Positions 8,484 through 16,566 of a DNA stretch of 42,379 bases are shown here, piece after piece. Source of the stretch: Pseudomonas sp. TH10 (GTDB lineage Bacteria > Pseudomonadota > Gammaproteobacteria > Pseudomonadales > Pseudomonadaceae); contig NZ_JAEKEG010000062.1 of the NCBI RefSeq assembly GCF_016651255.1, positions 1 to 42,379 of the forward strand, in the 5' to 3' direction. The notes beneath the pieces were generated by a model, which saw only the letters and a list, made by a program, of their open reading frames with translations, ran no database searches and was not told where the DNA came from. Each line of letters opens with the position of its first letter. Position 1 is the stretch's first letter. Position numbers and translations under genes: made by a program.

Positions 8484-11400
8484 ATGGGCATCCAGATCCC
8501 CCCAACTTGAGTCGCTCCACGTACGACATTCCCACGCCCCCCTAAACGGCAATACGCAGGCACGTCAAAGGTTGACGGCTGAGCTGCGCAATGTTTGCGG
8601 GGGCGCGATTTTGCCGACCAGGACCGAACCGGCCAAGGACCATAGCAAGGTCAAACGGGGACGCGGACATCTGGCGCTATTGGAAGGTGGCACTCCCCTG
8701 GAGCAGATACCCAAATGGCAGCCTGCGCGTGCGCACGTTTCGTTGGCTCCCGATCAGGCGCAATACTTGCGTGAGTTCGGCTTACAGGTTCCGGCACACC
8801 TGCTGCTACGCGGCGCGGCTCATTCACTGGACCCGTACCTGCCTTTGATGGCGCTGACCCGGTACTTGCGCAACTACTGGCAGACACCGACTAATGTGCA
8901 GACAGCCAGTGAAAACTGGCGAACGACTGGCTTACATCTTCGGCATGCATCCACGCCCAGCGAGTTTCTCGCGAGCCTCAATTCAGCCCTTGAGCGAGGA
9001 TTGAGTCCGGTCGCGCTCCTGTACGGGCTGTACAGCCTGCCCGGCATGGCCGCACCGATGATACCGGTACATCTGTTGGCGGCCGTAATCGCTGGATATG
9101 GGCAGGATCGACTGTCCGAGTGGCTTTACCGGCATGTCGGTGCACCTTCGCTGGAGGTCCCGCGCACGCTGCAGGAGTTGGCCCGACTGTTGGGCAATTG
9201 CGCACGGCTCGGACTCTACACGCAGCCAGTGCTGAACTCGCTGAACGAGTGCTTCAATGCACCGGCCTCCGGGCCGCTGCGCCTCACCCATGCGAATACC
9301 CCTGAGGCCATTGCCGAAATACGGAACCAGTGGGAGAGGGACAAACATACGTTGGCTCATGGCGACGCCTCCCCAGGGGAGCCGAGGCTTGACCTGAGCC
9401 TGGTACAGGCGTGCAACCCGCAGACCGTTGCGACGCAGGTGCAGACGACCTCCGCCGGAGCAAGGCCCGGGAGCCTATTGAACGCGTTCCCCAGGACCAT
9501 CAGCGGGGTCATCGGCTGGTTCTCGCAACGCATGCCCTACGCCGAGCGTGAGGCAGATGTGGAGATGCCGCTAGTCAATCCGGATTTATCTGTCGATCTG
9601 CCGGGCACGCCCTTCACTACCCCAATAGGCCAATATTTGCGCGTAATAGGCACCGGCCTGGGTTTTGGCGCCGTAGCCGGTGCCACCTGGAGCACAGCAC
9701 AGATGCTGCGTACCACGACGACTGGAACCACAGGAGCACCAACGGAACATGCACTCGCACCAACTCTGAAGACGCCCTCGGCGATTCCCCCTGAACTCAC
9801 ACCCCATGAGCAAACCCTGTGGCAGGCATTAAAGCTGCACTCGCACTTGACTCCAGAAGGCACCCTGACCTCCACGCTGGAGGCGGTCATGCAAATGGTG
9901 GCCGACCCCGTGCTGGCGAACGATCGTCCCGCGCTGCAGGCCAAGGTCGGGGCGCTGCTGCATCAGGACCTTGGGCCCTTGCCAGCACAGGCACTGGATA
10001 TCACGCATGCTCGGGCCCGACGTTCCCCGGTGATAGAGACGGCTGATGGACTACTGGTGCGCAACGTTATTGCGCTGGCCGATCAGACCCTCCACAGCCC
10101 CCAGCGGCAGGATGAAAAGCTGCTATTGCAAGCCCTGGCTGCGCAGTGGAACGCGACGCCAGCCTGGCACTGGCTGGGGCGCTCAAGTGCAGGGGAACAA
10201 GCGTTGTGGCTGAACTATGCGCAAGCCCGGCAGGAGCACAACGAACACCTGGCGACTCTAGCCGGGGAAACACCACTGCTCAGCGCTACGGGATCGCGGC
10301 TTGCGCATTTACAGGCGCAACGACCTGCCCTGAAAAAGCCTTGGCCAGCCTCTACGAAATAGAGCTGCAACAGGCGCTGCTGGAAAGCAAACTCAAGGGT
10401 TACCTGCGCGGCGCCGGCGAGCTCATAGCCGGATTGGAGGTGGTGACAGCGGCCGTTAACGGTGATCCGCTGGTGCAAGTCGGCAGCTTGCAACTATCAA
10501 CCGGCAACGGCACCGATGCCCTCAAGCTGCCCCTGCCGCAGTTACAGGTGTTTGTCCGGCGCGATGCCCGGGGCCAGGAGGACGGCGCGGTGCTGTACCG
10601 TCCCGAAGAACGGCGAGTGCAGGCGTTCGGTACACGCCAGGAGATGTTCCAGCACCTGGATATGAAGCGCTTGTTGCAGTCACTGAACGCCGAGGTACAG
10701 TTGCCTGAGGCGAGGGCCTCCCTCACCGCCTTCGAACGATTGCCCGAACTGGCCCTGCGAGCCTCCGAAACCGGGCATCGCCCCACGCTGATGCGGTTCC
10801 TGGATGAACGCGCACGACTGCCAAGCGGCTGGACCGAGAAGGACCTGCAGGTGAGGTTTTACCCGGGGGCCAGTCTGCTGGAGAAGCTCGAACAGCGGGC
10901 CAGCGTACAACTGGACAGACAGGCGAGACGCCTGCAGGTTCTGGAGGCCAACCCTGAGATCGACCACGATATGGCCGCCGCGCAGGCTAGCGGACAGAAG
11001 ATGGCGGACTTCATCGATGAATACCTGCCAACATTACGCACACTTACCCAGCGCAACGAAAGTGAAAAACTGACTAACGTCCTGCGCAATACCGGTGCCT
11101 TGGCCACTAATTCCACGCTCGATGCTGACGCCGTCTACATCCATTTCAACGACCAGACCATGAGCTGGACCGACTGGGTCATGGAAGGCTACCGCCAGCA
11201 TGGCGACAATGTGTTAGCAAGCAGCAACAACTTCATCAAGGATGCGCGTCTGGAAACCGAAGATCCGACCGTGATGCAGACGCTAAATAGCCAAAGCTTC
11301 AAGCAGAGCGTGCAAAGTCATCTGCGCAACAACTACGCCGGTGACGCCTATATCAACCACCTGGAGCAGTGGCTCGATCCCGGCAGCGAATGCGGGCGGA

Positions 11401-12563
11401 CCTTTCGCGAGCTGAGAACAAACTCGACCTTGCTGCAAATGCAGGCGTCCCTGACACAGGCCAAGGCCAATGGCGCAATCGACTCCGAGCACTTCGGGGC
11501 ACTCAAAGTGCTAGTCGACGGCTTGCGCACCCGCACTGTCCAAGGCTGGGCAAGCCTGCAAGCGTTCCAGATCAACGGAAGGCGAATACCCGAGGTATTC
11601 GTGCTTTCGCTGCACCAACCCTCGGGGCTGCGGCGTGCCGATCCAGCGCTGCGCAGCGATTATCTCTTCCTGCCCCATGGCCCTTATGGCTCGGAACTGC
11701 TGAAACTGTCCGACTATCAGCGGTTGATGAAAACGCCGGGCTACTATGAGGATGTGCTGGCACGAACCCCGATAAAAGACAAACAAGTGGTCGACCAGGT
11801 CCTGCGCGGTCAGCATGATTACCGGTCACCCACGGCTTTTGTCCGGGATTTTACCGAAAACGTGAGTACTCAGTGGCTGCACGACAAGATCGACAATGCG
11901 CGGCAGGTCACGACCAGCCGTGCAGAAGCAGGGCTGGAACAACTGATCAAGGGCCTGCGCTTTGCCACGGGAGCGGTGTGCACGGTGGCTACTGCGGGGG
12001 TTGGCGCAATTCCCTGTACCGTCGGCACCCTGGGGTTGGTGGGCCATGACATGGTTGATGCGCTGAAACAACTGGATAGCGGCCACCCGGAAGGCGCGCT
12101 GACGCAATTAGCACTGCTGACACTGGATATGCTGGACGTAGTACCGGGGCTGCGCGCACTCAACCCGGCCAAGTTACTGCACTGGGTCGGCAAAGCCCAC
12201 TTCAGTACGGCCAGTGAGGCCAGCGAGGCCCTGCAGACTCTGGTCCGGCAACGCGGCACAGCCTTTACTGCCAGCGGCCGGCTCAATGACGCCTTGGCGT
12301 GCCCCGACATCAGTCTGATACAGCTTTCGGAAATGACGTTGCGTCCAGGTAAAGCCCGAGCCGGCAATTTCTACCAGCACAATGGTCAACACTTTATCCG
12401 GGACCGATATCAGGGTCAGTGGAGAATGTTTGAGGTTTACTCGGACAATGGCTGGGCAACGGTGCGAGTGCGCGACCCGAACCGGCCCAATGGGCAAGGC
12501 GCGCCGGTACACTACCACGAGGGCCACTGGCGGGCCGATGAGGGGGACTATTGGGTGGAGTAG
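8484..12563 (+). pseudogene. Very large toxin-like protein (Pseudomonas DUF6543/dermonecrotic-toxin-like), two frame breaks
   Basis: Two open frames, 8572-10362 and 10146-12563, overlap and clearly form one gene. Adding one A to the A run at 10332-10336 joins ...RPALKK to ALASLYEIELQQ. At the N-terminus, removing one C from the six at 8498-8503 joins ATG 8484 (MGIQIPQLESLH...) to the first frame; this ATG has GGAGAAG nine bases upstream, while the frame 8572 otherwise begins at a bare TTG. The corrected protein is about 1359 aa. It has no signal peptide, a hydrophobic stretch near residue 385 (VIGTGLGFGAVAGATW), a stronger one near 1160-1187 (GAVCTVATAGVGAIPCTVGT) and a C-terminal module with FYQHNGQHFIRD and GAPVHYHEGHWRADEG resembling the end repeats of large Pseudomonas toxins annotated DUF6543. 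Family placement is by pattern only. The following gene is coupled to it. Confidence 0.6.
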
Positions 12564-12568
12564 GCGGT

Positions 12569-13306
12569 TTGACAACGGTCGAACAAGATACTCACGGTCC
12601 AACGGAGACAGTCAGCGGCTGGCTTCAGCGCAGCTGGCTACACGAAGAGCCGATGCAACACGCCCCCACAAGGCCGGTTTCCAGCGAGTTTCTGACGCAA
12701 CTTCAACAAGCGTATGATGAGTCGTTCCATACCAAGTTGCAGCTGCCTTTTGGATCGCCCGACCAGCGCCTGGACCAGCTGGGCAGTAAAGGCGAGGCAT
12801 GGCAGCGACTAAAATTGATCTCCTCCCAGCGACTTATCAACATTCCCCAGGGCGAGTATCAGAAGATGGTCGACCATGTTCAAAGCATACTTTGGGTGCA
12901 GGCAGGAAATTGTGGTGAGAATGCTCAGGTTGCCTTCGTCAATCTGGCTCGCAACCCAGCCTTCGATAACAAATGGATCGCCTTGGTCAAGGCCAGGGGA
13001 GATCACGCCTATGTGATAATTACCGACCTGCCAAACGTCCCGCATAGCGCGGAACTTTCCACTGCCGTACTGCTGGAAAAAATAGACCCTAAGTCGACAA
13101 TTGTCGTGGACACTTGGCCGGCACTTCCGATAGTGCACACGCTCGATGACAACACCTTTGGAATTGGATCAGTCAGTTGGGTCCGACCACCTTGTGTGGC
13201 ACTGCCGCCACCGTCTGCATCGGCGAAGCAGGGCTTGGCATCCATTGACGATATTCGTAAATACCATGAAAAAAACGAGGTTACGAGCCGCCGGGCCAGA
13301 GTTTAG
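12569..13306 (+). CDS. Putative effector with Cys-His-Asp (papain/transglutaminase-like) motifs
   Basis: A 245-aa frame with TTG start at 12569 (MTTVEQDTHGPTETVSG). The start is chosen because GGAGTAGG at 12557-12564 overlaps the stop of the toxin gene, which suggests translational coupling; another TTG at 12551 lacks a ribosome site. The core has three motif blocks: AGNCGENAQVAF (Cys about 115), ARGDHAYVIITD (His about 146) and STIVVDTWPAL (Asp about 181). Their order and the VVD-x-W signature resemble the Cys-His-Asp triad of transglutaminase/papain-like toxin and effector domains (for example HopX-type or Tox-PL domains); this is pattern recognition, not a search result. The last residues (NEVTSRRARV) are probably wrong: one extra A in the run at 13269-13275 would fuse the next small frame, giving about 312 aa. 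Confidence 0.6.
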   Translation: MTTVEQDTHGPTETVSGWLQRSWLHEEPMQHAPTRPVSSEFLTQLQQAYDESFHTKLQLPFGSPDQRLDQLGSKGEAWQRLKLISSQRLINIPQGEYQKMVDHVQSILWVQAGNCGENAQVAFVNLARNPAFDNKWIALVKARGDHAYVIITDLPNVPHSAELSTAVLLEKIDPKSTIVVDTWPALPIVHTLDDNTFGIGSVSWVRPPCVALPPPSASAKQGLASIDDIRKYHEKNEVTSRRARV

Positions 13307-13506
13307 TGGACATGGCCAGACGTGATCCTCTCTTGAATAAGTACTATCTGCACATGGTGTCGGCAGCCAAATATCGACGCTTTAACGCCCCAGACGGCAC
13401 GGCGTTCGATAACGACAAGATTCCAATTTGGTATGGGGAAAAGCTTAGGAACCAGAGAACAACAGCCGGGCAGATCAGCCTGACGCAAGCGTCTCAAGTG
13501 TTCTAA
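13306..13506 (+). CDS. Small frame, probably the true C-terminus of the preceding Cys-His-Asp protein
   Basis: A 66-aa frame beginning at a GTG that overlaps the preceding TAG by one base, with an ATG at 13312 (MARRDPLLNKYYLHM). In the same frame upstream, after a TGA at 13267, the bases read KKRGYEPPGQSLVDMARRD, which looks like protein. Adding one A to the seven at 13269-13275 joins KYHEKK to RGYEPPGQS without a break. I therefore read it as the end of the effector-like gene. If the sequence is right as given, it would be an independent coupled gene, possibly an antidote, but it is not recognised. Confidence 0.45.
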   Translation: MDMARRDPLLNKYYLHMVSAAKYRRFNAPDGTAFDNDKIPIWYGEKLRNQRTTAGQISLTQASQVF

Positions 13507-13622
13507 CTTTGATAACGTGCTGGTGGTCGTCGCTGACACGTGCATTTAACGGTCAAGTAAAATCCAGTCTGTCTTTCTCAATCGGCATAGGGGACGGCCT
13601 TCATAGGCCGTTCCCCTGCCAC

Positions 13623-13654
13623 ACCACCCGGCATGCGGTTCCGCACCGGGCGGT
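13623..13654 (-). ncRNA. Group II intron domain V (catalytic hairpin)
   Basis: On the minus strand a 9-bp stem (ACCGCCCGG with CCGGGTGGT), a TG bulge and a 4-bp cap around GAAC give the 32-34 base domain V that carries the catalytic metal site. It is intact, followed directly by the domain VI hairpin. Confidence 0.8.
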
Positions 13655-13752
13655 TCGAGAGATTCGGTAGACAACTTGTTGCAAGCTGCGGCCACCTGAG
13701 CGCCGGGTAAACCAGCGGATGCACTGTTTGAAGCGCTGACGCGTTTTGACCG

Positions 13753-14688
13753 CTACTGCCCTTTGACGCCTTTTGGAGAAGCCCAAAACGCATACCCTAG
13801 AAACTTGCGACCAAATGCACTCGCCACCGCACTCTTGCTCTCGTTGACGCTCAAGTGCAGCTTTTCATACAGGCGCTTCAGCAAGGCCATCACCCGCTGA
13901 CCAGCCTTACGGCTGCGAACATACACATTCGCATCGTCGGCATAGCGCACAAAGCGATGCCCCCTACGCTCAAGCTCTCGATCCACTTCGTCCAACAGCA
14001 CATTCGCCAGCAACGGCGACAGCGGGCCGCCTTGCGGCGCCCCGCAGCGGCTTTTCTCGACCACTCCATTGATCAGCGTTCCCGCATCCAGGTAGACACG
14101 GATCAGCCGGATAACCGCCTGATCCGTGATCCGTTTGCGCAAACGATCCATCAAGATGTCGTGATCGACCTGGTCGAAAAACTTTTCCAGATCAACATCC
14201 ACCACCACTTTTCGTCCTGAAGACACATGGCGCTGCGCCGCTAAAACGGCGTCCTGCGCGCAGCGTCCCGGGCGAAAGCCGTAGCTGTGTTCACTGAAAG
14301 TCGGATCGAGTAATGGCTGCAAGACTTGCAGCAGCGCTTGTTGGATCAAACGGTCAGTGACCGTTGGGATACCCAACTCGCGCTCACCACCGTCAGGCTT
14401 GGGAATGGCAACACGCCGTACCGGACTAGGCCGGTAGACGCCTGAAAGGAGTTGTTCGCGAATCGCCGCCCACTGGGTCAGCAGGTGTTCGGCGGTCTGT
14501 TCAATGTCCAGACCATCAATTCCTGCTGCGCCTTTGTTGGCCTTAACTCGTTTCCACGCCCGCTTCAGGTTTTCTCTCGCAAAGGCCCGCTCCAGCAGCC
14601 CTTGCCCTGCGTTGTTGGACTCATCTTGCGGGCGATTGACCTCGTCGCTGACGGAGCTTCTCACGGCTTCACCGCTCGCAGTCTCCAT
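13753..14688 (-). pseudogene. ltrA: Group II intron reverse transcriptase/maturase, truncated and frameshifted
   Basis: The frame from ATG 14688 (METASGEAVRSSVSDEVN) shows RT domains in order: KANKGAAGIDG (RT0/1), RRVAIPKPDGGERELGIPT (RT2), YGFRPGRCAQDAV (RT3), VVDVDLEKFFDQVDHD (RT4), CGAPQGGPLSPLLANV, and the catalytic FVRYADDANVYV (RT5), ending in KFLGYAFW. It stops early at 13753 because one base is missing near 13759-13764; the other frame continues as RAVAVKTRQRFKQCIRWFTRRSGGRSLQQVV. That then runs straight into the sequence before domain V, so about 100 residues of domain X are gone. The missing base may be a sequencing error, but the loss of domain X cannot be. Splicing help and mobility are probably lost. 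Confidence 0.85.
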
Positions 14689-15114
14689 CCGCCCCGCGTT
14701 TGGCAGGCATCTGACTTCCGGTCTTTCGCATCAACATGGCCTATAACGCTTTCTCTCGTTCAGCCCTTCGTCAAAAAAAAGACTACTACGGCCTCTGCTG
14801 ACTTCTCGCTCCGGCTAGCACCGTCGCCCTTTCAGGCACAAGGCGAGATCTCCCCAGGTAAGAACGCAATCCTTCACCACACAACCGCCGGATTTACGCA
14901 GCCTGATCCTTGACCACAAGAGCTTCGCGATTTTATGCCCGCTCGCCCTGATCGGCTCCGCCTTGTATCCGATTCTTGTACATCGGCTCATGGCTTCGAT
15001 TCACGCTTCCTTCCCACACTCGGTCGCCCTTATGCAGTTGCGCTTCACTTCGTTCGCTGTGGCCAGCTTACGGCGGGACTTTCACCCCCAAGATTGCGCC
15101 CATGCTGGGCGCAC

Positions 15115-15144
15115 ATAAAAACGCCCCGAACCAGTCGGGGCGTT
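15115..15144 (-). terminator. Terminator of the DUF1329 gene, bearing the intron at its end
   Basis: On the minus strand, CAACGCCCCGA / TCGGGGCGTT forms a strong stem followed by TTTTTAT. The group II intron begins at the next base (15114). Confidence 0.88.
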
Positions 15145-15173
15145 GTTTCGAGGATGCGGCCTCGGGTTACACC

Positions 15174-16538
15174 TTAGCGAATACCGTCCTGGCCCAGGTT
15201 GCCCGGCTGGAATTCACTTTTGCTGGCAGAGAAGCCGAAGTCATACGCCTGCTTCTCTTCGTTCTTCATACCCAGCGCCAGGTAGCGACCCGATTGCAGG
15301 TCGTACAAGGTTTCCAGGGCGTACCAAGGCACTTGCTTGTCGTAGTAGTTCTCGGCGTGGGCTTCCGCAACGCGCCACAGTTGATTACGACCGTCGTAGT
15401 GGTCGATCACCGCCGCCTGCCAGGTGTCTTCGTCGATGTAGAAGTCACGCTTGGCGTAGATATGGCGCTGACCTTCCTTCAGGGTTGCAACCACATGCCA
15501 CACCCGGCGCAGCTCGTACCGCGTCAGGTCCTGGTTGATGTGGCCGGCCTTGATGATGTCGACGTACTTGAGCTTCGGATCGTCGAGCTTGTAGCTGTCG
15601 GAGGCGATGTACATCTCTTTCTTGCCTTCCAGTGCCCAGTCGTAGCGATCCGGTGCGCCGTTGTACATGTCCAGGTTGTCAGAGGTACGCAGGCCATCGG
15701 CGGCAGTACCCGGCCCGTCATAAGACACTTGCGGGGCGCGACGCACCCGACGCTGACCGGCGTTGTAGACCCAGGCCTTGCGCGGTTCCTTGACCTGATC
15801 GAGCGTCTCGTGAACCAGCAGCACGGTACCGGCCAGACGGGCCGGCGCGGTCACTTTCTGCTTGAAGTAGAACAGCACGTTGCCCGGATTTTTCGGGTCG
15901 TAGTCTTTCATCTTGTCGCGGAACACGAACTGATCCTGGAAATACACCAGGCTGAACGAGCCGTTGGTTTGCGGCGTTGCCTGGGTAACCAGGCGCGTCA
16001 CGCTGCCACCGCGATAGCGGGTGATGTGGTTCCAGATGACTTCCAGACCGGTTTTGGGAATCGGGAACGGCACGGCCGTGTCGAAGTTTTCCAGACCGTT
16101 GCCGCCGGCGACCAGATTGGTCGTGGTGGCGTTCTTCTTGATCGCGGCAAACACGTCATCCGGCACGGTGGCACCGCGATGGGACGCGTAGACCGGCATC
16201 TTGAAGGTGTCCGGGTAGCGCTTGAACATCGCGTACTGGCCCGGCGCAAGCTTGTCCTTATATTTATCAACATTTTGCGCAGTGATGGTGAACAGCGGTT
16301 GCTCACTGCCGTAAGGATTGGACAGGAAGCCCTTGCTGTCGACGGTGCCGGCATTTTTCGGCAGCGGCTTCCAGGCCGGGATCGAGCCGTCGGCATTACC
16401 TGCCATCTCGGCGCCCATCGGGGTCAGGCTCTTGCCCAGCTTGTCGGCTTCAGCGGCGGGAACGGCCGCCATCACACTGGTCGCCAGCAGCGAAAGCCCC
16501 AGAACACCGGCGTGGAACAGACTCTTTGTTATTTTCAT
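15174..16538 (-). CDS. DUF1329 family periplasmic/outer-membrane protein
   Basis: A 454-aa exported protein from ATG 16538, with signal peptide MKITKSLFHAGVLGLSLLAT ending at VMAA. The mature part shows the DUF1329 patterns (PAWKPLPKNAG, WNHITRYRGGS, AWVYNAGQRRVRRAP, YDWALEGKKEMYI, RRVWHVVATLKEGQRHIYAKR). DUF1329 proteins have a LolB-like fold and regularly pair with DUF1302 barrels, probably carrying hydrophobic compounds at the outer membrane (family knowledge; exact role open). It lies 28 bases after the DUF1302 gene and ends in a terminator, so the two form an operon. The start of the mRNA coding region contains AATAACAA, a match to the Hfq/Crc catabolite repression motif. Confidence 0.9.
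   Translation of the reverse strand: MKITKSLFHAGVLGLSLLATSVMAAVPAAEADKLGKSLTPMGAEMAGNADGSIPAWKPLPKNAGTVDSKGFLSNPYGSEQPLFTITAQNVDKYKDKLAPGQYAMFKRYPDTFKMPVYASHRGATVPDDVFAAIKKNATTTNLVAGGNGLENFDTAVPFPIPKTGLEVIWNHITRYRGGSVTRLVTQATPQTNGSFSLVYFQDQFVFRDKMKDYDPKNPGNVLFYFKQKVTAPARLAGTVLLVHETLDQVKEPRKAWVYNAGQRRVRRAPQVSYDGPGTAADGLRTSDNLDMYNGAPDRYDWALEGKKEMYIASDSYKLDDPKLKYVDIIKAGHINQDLTRYELRRVWHVVATLKEGQRHIYAKRDFYIDEDTWQAAVIDHYDGRNQLWRVAEAHAENYYDKQVPWYALETLYDLQSGRYLALGMKNEEKQAYDFGFSASKSEFQPGNLGQDGIR
16526..16533 (-). promoter_or_regulatory. Candidate Hfq/Crc CA motif at the DUF1329 start
   Basis: On the minus strand AATAACAA fits AAYAAYAA and lies just inside the start of the DUF1329 gene, where Hfq/Crc binding blocks translation in Pseudomonas. 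Confidence 0.5.
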
Positions 16539-16566
16539 ATGTGTGTTCGTCCTGAAAAAACTCTGC

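Larger units (their letters stand above)
13581..15114 (-). mobile_element. Degenerate group II intron inserted behind the DUF1329 terminator
   Basis: Both ends are recognisable on the minus strand. The 5' end at 15114 reads GTGCGCCCAGCATGGGCGC, a typical group II start with its first stem. The 3' end at 13581 reads CTATGCCGAT, with a candidate branch A eight bases from the end of a long domain VI hairpin (13581-13620). Domain V is at 13623-13654: a 9-bp stem, a two-base bulge and a short capped helix. Between them lies a reverse transcriptase gene that has lost most of its X/maturase region, and the element (1534 nt) is shorter than the usual 1.8-1.9 kb. Insertion immediately after a terminator T tract (TTTTTAT, 15121-15115) is the habit of group IIC introns. 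The class was not otherwise established. Confidence 0.85.

Noticed and set aside
13507..13580. Possible terminator or attachment site at the toxin/intron junction
   Set aside because: Only a weak ACGTG/CACGT pairing and no direct repeat flanking the block could be found.
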